Assembly (NCBI GenBank): GCA_964651515.1
Contig: CAZYYB010000003.1
Location: 33,642-97,641 of the forward strand
Direction of reading: 5' to 3'
DNA length: 64,000 bases
Source of the DNA: BOG-1184 sp964651515
GTDB lineage: Bacteria; Fibrobacterota; Chitinivibrionia; Chitinivibrionales; Chitinispirillaceae
Each line of letters opens with the position of its first letter. Positions within the stretch are counted from its first letter, which is position 1. The position numbers were made by a program, and so were the translations under genes. The notes beneath the pieces were generated by a model. It had not been told where the DNA came from and did not search any database. It saw nothing but the letters and a program-made list of their open reading frames with translations. Positions 34,273-42,666 of the stretch are shown here, one piece after another.

Positions 34273-35727
34273 CTATCCCTTGACATTTCCTACCGGCAGA
34301 AACCGGGCTACAGGGACACTGAGCCCGGCACCGGAAACGGCGCGCACCACTTCATCGATATCCTTGTAGGCCGCGCCCGCCTCCTCGGCAAACCCGGGAT
34401 ACGAGGCGGTCCGCGCATAGATTCCCTTTTCGAGCATTTTTTTTTGTATATCGTGACCGTTGAACTCGTGCCGGGCACGGGTCCGGCTCATGGTCCTGCC
34501 GCTGCCGTGGGCGGTGGAGAAAAACGATGCACCGCCCTCTTTAACGCCGGCGAGAAGATAGGATCCGGTCTCCATGCTTCCTCCGATGATGACCGGTTGC
34601 CCAACCGCCTTGAAAGCAGGGGGAACTCCTTCCATGCCGGGTCCGAAGGCCCGGGTGGACCCCTTGCGGTGCACGATCAGGCTGCGGGGCTTCCCCCGCA
34701 CCGTATGGGTTTCGATCTTCGCGGTGTTGTGGGCCACATCGTAGAGCTGGCGGAGCCCGAGGTCCAGCGGGTCCTTTTTGAACTCTTCCGAAAACACCTC
34801 GCGTATCCGGTGGGCGATTACCTGCCTGTTTGCAAAGGACATGTTGACCGCGCATTTCATGGCCGCGAAATAGTCCTGACCATCCGGCGAGGCAAACGGC
34901 GCACAGGCAAGCTCGCGGTCAGGCATGGCAAGGGAGTACTTCGGGCCCATTACCCCGAGAAACCGCTGGAGATAGTCGGTGGCAACCTGGTGACCGAATC
35001 CGCGGCTGCCGCAATGGAACATGATGACGACCTGGTCCGGTGTAACGAGCCCGAACGCCGCAGCCAGAGTTTTATTGAAGATATTCGCTGCATGGGCCAC
35101 CTGGATTTCAAGGTAGTGATTGCCCGACCCGAGCGTTCCGATCTGGCGGAAGCCCCGTTCAATGGCGCGATCGCTCACCTTGGCGGCATCCGCGCCCGCG
35201 AAGCAACCGTTCTCTTCGGTACGATCGAGATCCTCGTCCCAGCCGTAGCCGTTCCGGATGCACCAGCGGGAGCCCTGTTCCAGAATGTTCCGGAACTCGT
35301 CGTGCGAAACCGAGATGAAGCCCCGGCTCCCCACCCCGCAGGGTACCCTCGCAAAAAGCTTATCCACCAGCCGCCTGAGATGCGGCTTGACTTCGTCAAC
35401 AGTCAGGCCGGTGAGGAGCAGGCGCATACCGCAGTTGATATCGAAACCGATGCCGCCGGGCGAAACGACCCCGCTCTCCGCATCGGTTGCCGCTACCCCG
35501 CCTATGGGGAAACCGTAACCCCAGTGGCCGTCGGGCATGCAGACTGCATGCTCCACGATCCCCGGAAGCATTGCGACATTACCGATCTGCTCAAATACGC
35601 CGTCGTCCATCTCGGCCACGAGCCTTTCGGTACCATAAATTCTGGCCGGAACCCGCATGCCCGGCTTAAAGCTCATCGGCAGCTCCCAGAGGTAGTCGGA
35701 AATTTTTTCGAGGCCGGAAGGAGGCAT
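34273..35727 (-). CDS. rtcB: RNA-splicing ligase RtcB
   Basis: GTP- and Mn-dependent 3'-phosphate/5'-OH RNA ligase. 484 residues from the ATG at 35727 (AGGA upstream; a GTG at 35742 is in frame). Metal-site motifs DINCGMR, GSGNHYLEIQ, FHCGSRGFGHQ and the guanylylated-His region STAHGSGRTMSR are all present. In many bacteria rtcB is controlled by sigma-54 through RtcR; here RtcR is absent and the upstream region has only a weak GG-N10-GC match. Operon with archease. Confidence 0.95.
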   Translation of the reverse strand: MPPSGLEKISDYLWELPMSFKPGMRVPARIYGTERLVAEMDDGVFEQIGNVAMLPGIVEHAVCMPDGHWGYGFPIGGVAATDAESGVVSPGGIGFDINCGMRLLLTGLTVDEVKPHLRRLVDKLFARVPCGVGSRGFISVSHDEFRNILEQGSRWCIRNGYGWDEDLDRTEENGCFAGADAAKVSDRAIERGFRQIGTLGSGNHYLEIQVAHAANIFNKTLAAAFGLVTPDQVVIMFHCGSRGFGHQVATDYLQRFLGVMGPKYSLAMPDRELACAPFASPDGQDYFAAMKCAVNMSFANRQVIAHRIREVFSEEFKKDPLDLGLRQLYDVAHNTAKIETHTVRGKPRSLIVHRKGSTRAFGPGMEGVPPAFKAVGQPVIIGGSMETGSYLLAGVKEGGASFFSTAHGSGRTMSRTRARHEFNGHDIQKKMLEKGIYARTASYPGFAEEAGAAYKDIDEVVRAVSGAGLSVPVARFLPVGNVKG

Positions 35728-35933
35728 GATGTTCCTGCACACTATCGGTTCTTTCCCGAAATCGGACCGTCCCGGTCGAATCCGCAGACAGGCGGGAGTG
35801 CCTGAAAAATGCCGCCGATATCATGCCGGGAGTTATGGTCGGCTTGCCATTTTAAGTTTTTATCGGACTGCTGCCGCCACTGCGCCGCGCAAGGGAACTA
35901 TTATTGCAAATTTGAAAACTATAATTCTCACCT

Positions 35934-35967
35934 TGAAGCTCCCCGCAGCAAGGTGCAGGGAGCTTCA
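35934..35967. terminator. Hairpin downstream of the ferritin-like gene
   Basis: TGAAGCTCCC (35934-35943) and GGGAGCTTCA (35958-35967) form a perfect 10-bp stem with a 14-nt loop, 12 nt beyond the stop of the minus-strand gene. It lacks a T run on either side, so it may stabilise the 3' end rather than terminate intrinsically. Confidence 0.6.
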
Positions 35968-35978
35968 GAGGTAAGGGG

Positions 35979-36419
35979 CTATTCCATTATTCTCGTTAAT
36001 TCCACGATATGTTCCTGCTCGTCCAGGATCACGTGACGAAGCTCGTGCTCGATCGACTCGAACTCGTATTGCAGATCCTTTTTGTTGTCGACGGCCAATT
36101 TGTAAATCTGCTTATAAAAATCCTGCGCGTCCTTCTCGTTCTTCAGGTTGATTGCAAGTATCTGCGGCACGCCCTGCGCACCGGAGGTTTTGCCGATCGC
36201 CATTGTCGGCTCCCCATCCAGATAATCGGCGATCATGGTTCGAAACTTCTGTTCATGCTTCTCCTCATCGCCGGCAATTTCCTTGAGGCGGGCGATAATC
36301 GGCTCCGCATTCGGCCCGGTAATCAGCTCTGCGTGGGTCAGATATTGAATCCGGGCGGCGTGCTCCAATTCCAGAGCTTTGTTCATCATCGAAACCAATT
36401 CGGCTTTTATTGCGGCCAT
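35979..36419 (-). CDS. Ferritin-like diiron protein (bacterioferritin/Dps-related)
   Basis: 146 residues. Two helix pairs with intact ExxH motifs: LELEHAARIQYLTHA (Glu19), DEEKHEQKF (Glu52...His55), then YEFESIEHELRHVILDEQEHIVEL (Glu134...His137). That is the pattern of a ferritin-like diiron site. It is shorter than bacterioferritin and lacks the haem-ligand Met. Probably iron sequestration or peroxide detoxification. AAGGAGG lies before the ATG and a sigma-54 promoter (36461-36478) upstream. Confidence 0.87.
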   Translation of the reverse strand: MAAIKAELVSMMNKALELEHAARIQYLTHAELITGPNAEPIIARLKEIAGDEEKHEQKFRTMIADYLDGEPTMAIGKTSGAQGVPQILAINLKNEKDAQDFYKQIYKLAVDNKKDLQYEFESIEHELRHVILDEQEHIVELTRIME

Positions 36420-36460
36420 AGGCCCTCCTTGCGGAAAAAGGTGAGACTGGCATGCTTACT

Positions 36461-36478
36461 TTGCAAAATGCATGCCAA
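36461..36478 (-). promoter_or_regulatory. Sigma-54 promoter of the ferritin-like gene
   Basis: Minus strand TTGGCATG-CATT-TTGCAA, the best match in the window: GG-N10-GC, with all of TTGGCA and TTGCA present. The start is predicted near 36451, 32 nt before the ATG. It lies inside a larger perfect inverted repeat, TGGCATGC/GCATGCCA (36448-36477). Confidence 0.8.
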
Positions 36479-36703
36479 CAAGGGGTTTCTGCCGGGCAGC
36501 CCTGCCTGCACTTTGCCCGGGATCCTGGAGGCGGTGGAGGAACAATTATTGCTATATATATGGATATAATAAGGGGGCAGGGGCGAGTTGCCTACCGGGG
36601 TCCGTCCCCCTCAAAACAGTTGTTCGCGAAGTTAACGAAGGGAATGTTCATCGTGGAATTCGATGGAATTAATGATGCATTCCTTCATTGAAGGGAGCAA
36701 GTT

Positions 36704-37594
36704 ATGATAGTCATTACGGGAGCAAGTGGAAAAACGGGAGGCAGAACGGCGGAAGTTCTGCTCAAAAAGGGAGAAAAAATCCGGGTCATCGGCCGATCGG
36801 CCGAACACCTGCAGCATTTAACCGAACGAGGAGCGGAAGTTATGGTGGGTGACCAGGGAGACGTGCAGTTTCTCACGCGGGCATTCACCGGAGCCGACGC
36901 GGCGTACGTCATTATTCCTCCGAAACTGGATACCGATGACGTCCGGGCGCACTACAACAAAATGGGTGCGGTGATCGTCGATGCCGTCAAACGATCCGGG
37001 CTTCGGAAGATGGTATTCCTGTCGAGTCTGGGAGCGGAGCATGATTCCGGCACGGGTCCGGTAACCGGGCTGCATGATGTCGAAAAAGCGCTCGGCACCT
37101 TAAAAGACGTGGATATTGTATTCCTTCGTCCGGGATACTTTTTCGAAAATACCCTGATGAATCTCGAACAGGTAAAAAATCGCCATGTGTACACCGACCC
37201 GGGCGACCCCGATGCGCCGTTTCTCATGGTAGCCGCACGGGATATCGGTCAGAAGGCGGGGGAGCTTCTTCTGAAGCGCAATTTCAAGGGGCATACGATA
37301 GAAGAGCTTTTCGGCCACCGGATAACGCTTCGGGAGGTCAGCCGACTTATCGGCAAGAAGCTCGATATTCCGAATGTCGCCTATATACGGGCTTCGGACA
37401 GGGAGGCGATCGATGGGATGATGACAATGGGATTATCGCGGAATATAGCGGAGTCCTTTGTCGAGCTTGCCCATGGAGTCAGCAAAGGAATGATAACCAC
37501 GACCATGCTGGATCCCACCAAGCCGAATGCGCCGACCCGCTACGACAAGTTCATTGAAGAGGCGCTCAAGACGAGTTATAAAAAGGCCGCCTGA
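36704..37594 (+). CDS. NmrA-like NAD(P)-binding oxidoreductase or redox sensor
   Basis: 296 residues, an atypical short-chain dehydrogenase. N-terminal Rossmann motif VITGASGKTGGRTAEVLLKKG (GASGxxGG), then VVGD-like MVGDQGDVQFLTRAF and VFLSSLGAEHDSG. The catalytic YxxxK is not seen where SDRs have it, as in NmrA/HSCARG, so it may sense the NADPH/NADP ratio. C-terminal part (200-296) is the variable substrate domain. Preceded by AAGGGAG; a TATAAT box lies at 36565 but is 134 nt upstream. Ends in a strong terminator. Confidence 0.85.
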   Translation: MIVITGASGKTGGRTAEVLLKKGEKIRVIGRSAEHLQHLTERGAEVMVGDQGDVQFLTRAFTGADAAYVIIPPKLDTDDVRAHYNKMGAVIVDAVKRSGLRKMVFLSSLGAEHDSGTGPVTGLHDVEKALGTLKDVDIVFLRPGYFFENTLMNLEQVKNRHVYTDPGDPDAPFLMVAARDIGQKAGELLLKRNFKGHTIEELFGHRITLREVSRLIGKKLDIPNVAYIRASDREAIDGMMTMGLSRNIAESFVELAHGVSKGMITTTMLDPTKPNAPTRYDKFIEEALKTSYKKAA

Positions 37595-37614
37595 GTGCAG
37601 AGGGGGTGCGGTTA

Positions 37615-37659
37615 GACCGCGTGAGAGGCGCCGGGAAGCGTCTCTCACGCGGTCTTTTT
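37615..37659 (+). terminator. Rho-independent terminator of the NmrA gene
   Basis: Perfect 13-bp stem GACCGCGTGAGAG/CTCTCACGCGGTC with an inner GCG/CGT-like extension and a short loop, followed by TTTTT. Confidence 0.95.
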
Positions 37660-37799
37660 ATGGGTCGACTCGCCCTTCCCGGACAGGCTTGTCTGATCAT
37701 CAATTATATTTTTTAAGCCCGCCCTCATGCGGTTCGACAGGGGTGACTCCCTGCCCGCATCTCGTCACTTCTTGCACAAAGGGAACCCCTCCATTCACC

Positions 37800-38804
37800 A
37801 TGATTGCCGATAGCACCCTGCTTCTCCTGAGCCTGGGGATTATTCTGATAAGCTGTGCCGTTTTTGTCAATGCAATTGAACTGTTCGGAAAGGCCTTCAA
37901 TCTGCACCAGGGAATTATCGGCAGCATTTTTGCCGCAATAGGGACCGCCCTTCCCGAAACCATCATTCCGATTCTTGCGATTTTGTTTGCAAAAAGCGGC
38001 CGCGCCCATGCCATCGGCATCGGGGCCATCGCCGGAGCCCCCTTCATGCTTGCAACGCTCGGCTTTTTCGTTACCGGTGCAGCGGTTATCGTCAATAAAT
38101 TTTTCAACCGCCGATCGCTCGCCATGCATATCGACCGGACAATCCTTTTACGGGACCTGACCTTTTTTTTCATTTATTACGGCATTGCCGTCAGCGCCAC
38201 CCTTTACCGGGAGATCCATCTTCTGCGGTGGATCGTGGCGATCTGCCTTGCCGCCTCATACGCCATCTACCTTAAAATGACCATTCACGGCGATGGCGCC
38301 GAAATAGAACGGGTCGAAGATCTCTACCTGACCCGTTTCCTCAGGGTGCCGACCTCGGTATTTTCCATCACCCTTCAGGTTGCGGCAAGCCTCGTCCTCA
38401 TCATAGCCGGGGCGCATTTTTTTATAGTAAATGTGGACCTTCTCTCCCGGACGCTGGGTGCCTCCCCGCTCCTTCTCTCCCTCATCATTACCCCCATTGC
38501 AACGGAACTGCCGGAAAAGATGAATTCGATTATCTGGATCGGGAAGGGAAAGGATACCCTTGCGCTCGGCAACATCACGGGAGCAATGGTATTTCAGAGC
38601 TGTTTCCCGGTGACGTTCGGAATGCTCTTCACCGAATGGGACCTCCGGGGGCTCATCATGATTTCCGCCCTCTGCGCTCTATCGATGACACTTTTCCTCC
38701 TGCTCTGGGTAAGAATAAAGCGGAATCTCCATCCCGGCGTCCTGCTTGCCGGCGGCGGACTCTACGGCGTCTTTCTCCTGAGCATTTTTTTGAAAATGCG
38801 TTGA
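37800..38804 (+). CDS. Sodium/calcium-exchanger family membrane protein (CaCA)
   Basis: 334 residues from the ATG at 37800; an upstream open frame to 37527 is discarded as it would cross the NmrA terminator. About ten transmembrane helices. The alpha repeats that bind cations are visible: GTALPETIIPILAIL (alpha-1, with Glu) and ITPIATELPEKMNSIIW (alpha-2, with Glu). In this family these exchange Ca2+ or another divalent cation for Na+ or H+; ion specificity is uncertain. Monocistronic. Confidence 0.9.
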   Translation: MIADSTLLLLSLGIILISCAVFVNAIELFGKAFNLHQGIIGSIFAAIGTALPETIIPILAILFAKSGRAHAIGIGAIAGAPFMLATLGFFVTGAAVIVNKFFNRRSLAMHIDRTILLRDLTFFFIYYGIAVSATLYREIHLLRWIVAICLAASYAIYLKMTIHGDGAEIERVEDLYLTRFLRVPTSVFSITLQVAASLVLIIAGAHFFIVNVDLLSRTLGASPLLLSLIITPIATELPEKMNSIIWIGKGKDTLALGNITGAMVFQSCFPVTFGMLFTEWDLRGLIMISALCALSMTLFLLLWVRIKRNLHPGVLLAGGGLYGVFLLSIFLKMR

Positions 38805-38963
38805 GGACAATCCCCGGCATCGCCGACCGTAGTCTGAATAGCCGATAGCCAAGACGTTCGACCCGCCGCAGGGGGGGAGGAGCGCCCGATGTGCGGTAAG
38901 GGAACGCTTATTTTATTTTTTATGTGGCTGACCGGCATTCGGCTTTAAGAGAGGGGGAATTGC

Positions 38964-39896
38964 ATGCTGTTTCGAATGACGACATTGGGAAAGGCGATGA
39001 TGGTCGCCGCAGGGGGAGCGGCGGTATTCGCCGTGTCCATCGATGCGGCCGATTCGGTTCAGATCGCACAGTATATTCGTGACATCACGGCCGGTCCCGC
39101 TACCTATTACACCCCGGAGGCATACTCCTATTTTGTCTCGCGAAGCCCCGTTCCGGCAGGCGCCGCCTCAACCGATCGGGATGCTGCGATCCGGTGCTTT
39201 TCCGCCATAACCCGCGTCTCCCACCTGCCCTCGGCCGAGGTACAGGAGGTGATCCCGGCTATTGTGACCCTCTTTCCCAAAATGGTACATCTGGTGCAGA
39301 TCCGGGAGGCGACATTCGGAGCCGGAGAGGGTAATTTTGACGACTGCATCGGCACCTATGTGACCAATGCAAAGAATCAGTTCATGGTCTCTCCGCCGAT
39401 TCTCGATTATAACAGTATGTCGCAATATGAAAACTTCATCGAAGAATCGCATGACGTTGAGTTCATTTCAAAGCGGCTCGATGCGTCGGGACAGGTCATC
39501 CAGGCGATCTTCAGCCTGAAAATATTCTTTTCGGTGTATATCGGCGAAGGCGCCCTCTCCCGTCTGACCGGTCAAGCACTCGGCCACGATCAGAGTGCAT
39601 GGAGACAACTGAGCATCGGCGTCGCCCCGCAATCCGCCCCTGCCGGCAGGACCGGCATAACGTCCGAAGGAGTCGCCGTGCAGGCCGCACCGGACTTCCC
39701 CGCCCGGATCTCTCCGGGAGGAACCTACCGGATCTCCCTGACGACGGGAATTAGTCTCGAAGGCAGGGTACTTTCAAAGGACAATGAGTCGTTGACGGTC
39801 CTGACCGCGGAGGGCAAACCATATGTGATTGCCTTCACCCTCATCAAGAACTGCGAGCCGCTGGAACCCTCCGCTCCCAGCCTTTCCACCCACTAG
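38964..39896 (+). CDS. Secreted protein of unknown function
   Basis: 310 residues, ATG at 38964 with GAGGGGGAA upstream. Signal peptide: TLGKAMMVAAGGAAVFAVSIDAA (cleavage near residue 29). The mature domain (30-210) contains a pair of conserved-looking Cys (AIRCFSAIT and FDDCIGTYV) and hydrophobic helices; the last 80 residues form a small beta-rich domain (YRISLTTGISLEGRVLSKDNESLTVLT) like the SH3/Sm-type folds of membrane-associated proteins. I recognise no family. It lies 30 nt upstream of hemW without any obvious link. Confidence 0.6.
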   Translation: MLFRMTTLGKAMMVAAGGAAVFAVSIDAADSVQIAQYIRDITAGPATYYTPEAYSYFVSRSPVPAGAASTDRDAAIRCFSAITRVSHLPSAEVQEVIPAIVTLFPKMVHLVQIREATFGAGEGNFDDCIGTYVTNAKNQFMVSPPILDYNSMSQYENFIEESHDVEFISKRLDASGQVIQAIFSLKIFFSVYIGEGALSRLTGQALGHDQSAWRQLSIGVAPQSAPAGRTGITSEGVAVQAAPDFPARISPGGTYRISLTTGISLEGRVLSKDNESLTVLTAEGKPYVIAFTLIKNCEPLEPSAPSLSTH

Positions 39897-39926
39897 GGAG
39901 GGCAAACGGTCGGGGAGCGAGGTATC

Positions 39927-41093
39927 GTGGAGGACGGGGAACGGGGGACGAGTCCCTTGAGCCTCTACCTCCATATACCCTTCTGCACCTCAAAGTGCCG
40001 CTACTGCGACTTTTATTCGATCCCCTACAACGAGCGCGCCGCCGTCCTGTACCTAGCCGCGCTGCAAAAAGAGATCGAGCTCTGCCGAAAGAGCGGCCTC
40101 ATCGACGAGCGCGCCGAGCTCCAAACCGTTTTTTTCGGCGGCGGCACCCCCTCCGTTCTTCCGGCCGGCGAACTATCTGCGCTCTGCCGGATCATCCGTG
40201 ACGCCTTTCCCCTAGGATCAGGCTATGAGTGGTCAGTCGAATGCAATCCCGAGTCATTTACCGCCGAAAATTCGGCCGCAATGCGGGAAGGCGGAGTAAC
40301 GCGCCTCACCTTCGGTTTCCAATCGCTTAACGACCGCGAACTTCGCCTGCTCGGCCGGGTTCACTCGGCGGAACGATGCCGCCGCCTCTTCACCGATGCA
40401 ACGCTCGCACCATACCGCTCGGTCGGCGTCGATCTCATGTTCGGCCTCCCCGGACAATCATTCGAAGGACTGTGCGAAACGATCGAAGAAATCGCCCGAT
40501 TTCCCCGCATAAATCACCTGTCGGCCTATGAGCTGACCATCGCCGACGCCACCCCCTTCGGCCGGCATCGGCGGTTCCTGCCGCTCCCGGCCGAAGAAGA
40601 CCTGTCGCACATGACCGAAGGGTTGTGGCGCCTTGTCCGGGAAAATGGTTTTGAGCAGTACGAGGTATCGAACTTCGCAAAAAAGGATCACCGTTGTCGG
40701 CACAACGAGGCATACTGGGATCATCGGCCCTATCTTGGTCTCGGATGCGCCGCGCACTCGCAGCTTGCCGGGGAGCGATCCGCAAATGTGGCCGATTTCG
40801 CCCGTTACCTCTCCATGGTGAACGGCGGTCTGCTGCCGCGGGCGTTTGTCGAAAAGATCGATGCGAAAATGCTCGCCATGGAAATGGTGCTGCTCGGACT
40901 GCGCAGGGTGAAGGGAATCGACATGGTGGTATTCGGAGAAAAATGCGGCATTTCGTTCGCAAATTTTGCCGATCAAAAGAAAATAGCTGAATTCCTCGAT
41001 CACGGACTCCTCACCCATGAGGGTCGTTTCCTGCGGCCGACCGGGCGTGGAATCCTCGTTGCGGACGCCATGGCTGCGGCGATGATTCCTTAA
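39927..41093 (+). CDS. hemW: Radical SAM protein HemW (haem chaperone, HemN-like)
   Basis: 388 residues from a GTG at 39927 (GGGGAGCGAGG upstream). SAM-radical cluster CTSKCRYCDF in LYLHIPFCTSKCRYCDF (CxxxCxxC), FFGGGTPSVLP, SVECNPESF, TFGFQSLND, DLMFGLPGQ and the HemW tail YEVSNFAKKDHRCRHNEAYWDHRPYLGLGCAAHS. HemW lacks the extra N-terminal region needed for coproporphyrinogen oxidase activity and acts as a haem-binding chaperone; the CDF and RHN features fit HemW rather than HemN. Confidence 0.92.
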   Translation: MEDGERGTSPLSLYLHIPFCTSKCRYCDFYSIPYNERAAVLYLAALQKEIELCRKSGLIDERAELQTVFFGGGTPSVLPAGELSALCRIIRDAFPLGSGYEWSVECNPESFTAENSAAMREGGVTRLTFGFQSLNDRELRLLGRVHSAERCRRLFTDATLAPYRSVGVDLMFGLPGQSFEGLCETIEEIARFPRINHLSAYELTIADATPFGRHRRFLPLPAEEDLSHMTEGLWRLVRENGFEQYEVSNFAKKDHRCRHNEAYWDHRPYLGLGCAAHSQLAGERSANVADFARYLSMVNGGLLPRAFVEKIDAKMLAMEMVLLGLRRVKGIDMVVFGEKCGISFANFADQKKIAEFLDHGLLTHEGRFLRPTGRGILVADAMAAAMIP

Positions 41094-41222
41094 GCGGAAC
41101 TCCTCATGCCGTTGGCTGGCCGGAGGGCTTTCAGGTGCGGCCTTACGGCCCCGGCCGGAGAAATGGCCCCCCCCGCATCGGGAGCTATTTGCTTACTGTA
41201 TTTTCTGCGGCGCTCGTTGCTC

Positions 41223-42290
41223 TCACGAATTTCTCAGCAAATACCCATGGATCGACATCCCCGCCCCATAGGCCACCATCATGCACCAGGCATCCTTTTC
41301 CAGCCCCCGATTCATAAGCGATTCGAGGACAAAGAGAACCGTGGGGGACGACATGTTGCCATAGCGAGCAAGGATATCCCGGGTGTGCACCAGGTCTTCC
41401 TCGGTCAAATGCAGTTCTTCCTGGATTGCGCCGATGATCCGGTCTCCACCGGGATGAAGCGCCCAATGACGCACCTGCTCCGGCGTGAGGCCCTTCTGCG
41501 AAAGGAGGCTTCGGATAAAGGGGGGCACGGTTCCGCGAATAACCTTCGGGAGCTGGGCATCGAGCTGGTTGCAAAGTCGTCCCCGCCGGTGGACGAACCG
41601 CACCGATTCGCGCGATTCGGGGTGAAAGCTCGATGCAGTCGCTTCGAGCGACAGCCCGTTTTCGCCGGAACCGATGAGTGCGGCGGCGGCGCCGTCACCG
41701 AATATCGCGTTCGAAACCAGGAGGCCGATGTCGTTATCCATCTCGAAAGTCGCGGTTGAGATCTCCACCGAGACGCAGGCAACGATAGCCGCCGGATCGC
41801 TCCGCACGATCCGGTCGGCAAGCTGGATGTTCGGAATTGCGCCGCCGCATCCAGAACCGACGAGGTCATAAACCGGAATGGTCCGGTGCATACCCATTTT
41901 CTCGATGAGATAGGTGGCTATGCCGGGGCAGATATAGCCGGTACAGGTATTAACGATGAGGGCGGTAACGCTGTCGACCTTCCTGCCGGCCTTTGCAAGC
42001 GCCCGTTCCAGGGCCTCGGCGGAGAGGCGGATTGCCCACTCGGTAAAACGCGCGACACGGCGGTCCGGGTCCTCATTTTTCACGGCGAGCAGTTCGTCAA
42101 AATTGCTTACCGCCATATGTCGGCTGCGAACGCTCTTATGTTGGAGCACCTGGTGAAGCACCTCCCGGCTTCGTGCCGAGAGCTCCTCCTTGAAATACTC
42201 CGCCATCAGAGTGTCGCACTCCTCCTGCGAAAGGGTAAATCGGGGCGTCGATACGCCGATGGCTTTGATGATCGATTTTTGTGTCGTCAT
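41223..42290 (-). CDS. Type III polyketide synthase (chalcone-synthase-like)
   Basis: 355 residues, a homodimeric thiolase-fold enzyme. The catalytic triad is complete: Cys148 (VGSGCGG), His279 (ALHPGGDRI) and Asn312 (RYGNMSSPTVLF). Entry loops are VNTCTGYICPGI and GDGAAAALIGS. Type III enzymes extend an acyl-CoA or acyl-ACP starter with malonyl-CoA and cyclise to pyrones, resorcinols or chromones. Sits divergent from an ACP/KAS pair, which suggests that those supply its starter. Product unknown. Confidence 0.9.
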   Translation of the reverse strand: MTTQKSIIKAIGVSTPRFTLSQEECDTLMAEYFKEELSARSREVLHQVLQHKSVRSRHMAVSNFDELLAVKNEDPDRRVARFTEWAIRLSAEALERALAKAGRKVDSVTALIVNTCTGYICPGIATYLIEKMGMHRTIPVYDLVGSGCGGAIPNIQLADRIVRSDPAAIVACVSVEISTATFEMDNDIGLLVSNAIFGDGAAAALIGSGENGLSLEATASSFHPESRESVRFVHRRGRLCNQLDAQLPKVIRGTVPPFIRSLLSQKGLTPEQVRHWALHPGGDRIIGAIQEELHLTEEDLVHTRDILARYGNMSSPTVLFVLESLMNRGLEKDAWCMMVAYGAGMSIHGYLLRNS

Positions 42291-42408
42291 AGGGTATAGG
42301 ATTTGCTAATTTGATGCTGCGTGAAATACCTTTCTTCTGGTCTCCTGAGAGGGCATATTTTTAAAGCGGCACTCCATAAACATACTATCACGACTTAGGG
42401 GAGTTCAT

Positions 42409-42666
42409 ATGACGATAACGGATGAGCAAATACTGGACCGAATTACGGGCGTGTGCATCGAGGCGCTCAAGGTGACGCGGGACCGGGTCACGAGGGAGAG
42501 CCGATTCAAGGAGGATCTTGGCGCCGATTCCCTGGATACCATTGTCCTGCTCATGGCGCTGGAGCAGGAGTTCAAGCGGCCGATCTCCGACCAAGAGGCG
42601 AGCGCGCTTGTCAGTGTCAAGGACGTCATCGCCCTGATCAAAACCGTGCAAGCCTCCGCCGCATGA
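42409..42666 (+). CDS. Acyl carrier protein (second, non-housekeeping)
   Basis: 85 residues. Four-helix ACP with the phosphopantetheine site at Ser41 in DLGADSLDTIVLLMALEQEF, an acidic recognition helix, and the SDQEASALVSVKDVIALI C-terminal part. It is distinct from acpP at 58078. The stop codon overlaps the ketosynthase start (ATGA). It begins 118 nt from the type III PKS start, on the opposite strand. Confidence 0.93.
   Translation: MTITDEQILDRITGVCIEALKVTRDRVTRESRFKEDLGADSLDTIVLLMALEQEFKRPISDQEASALVSVKDVIALIKTVQASAA

Noticed and set aside
35813..35828. Sigma-54-like site upstream of rtcB (CGGCATG-ATAT-CGGCG)
   Set aside because: The -12 box CGGCG is far from TTGC[AT]; kept only as a remark in a finding.
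36664..36679. Sigma-54-like site upstream of the NmrA gene (TGGAATT-AATG-ATGCA)
   Set aside because: Spacing is right but four consensus positions are wrong, and the start would fall next to the ribosome site.
41094..41222. Terminator between hemW and the type III PKS
   Set aside because: GC-rich complementary segments exist (GGCCGG/CCGGCC) but there is no clean stem with a T tract.
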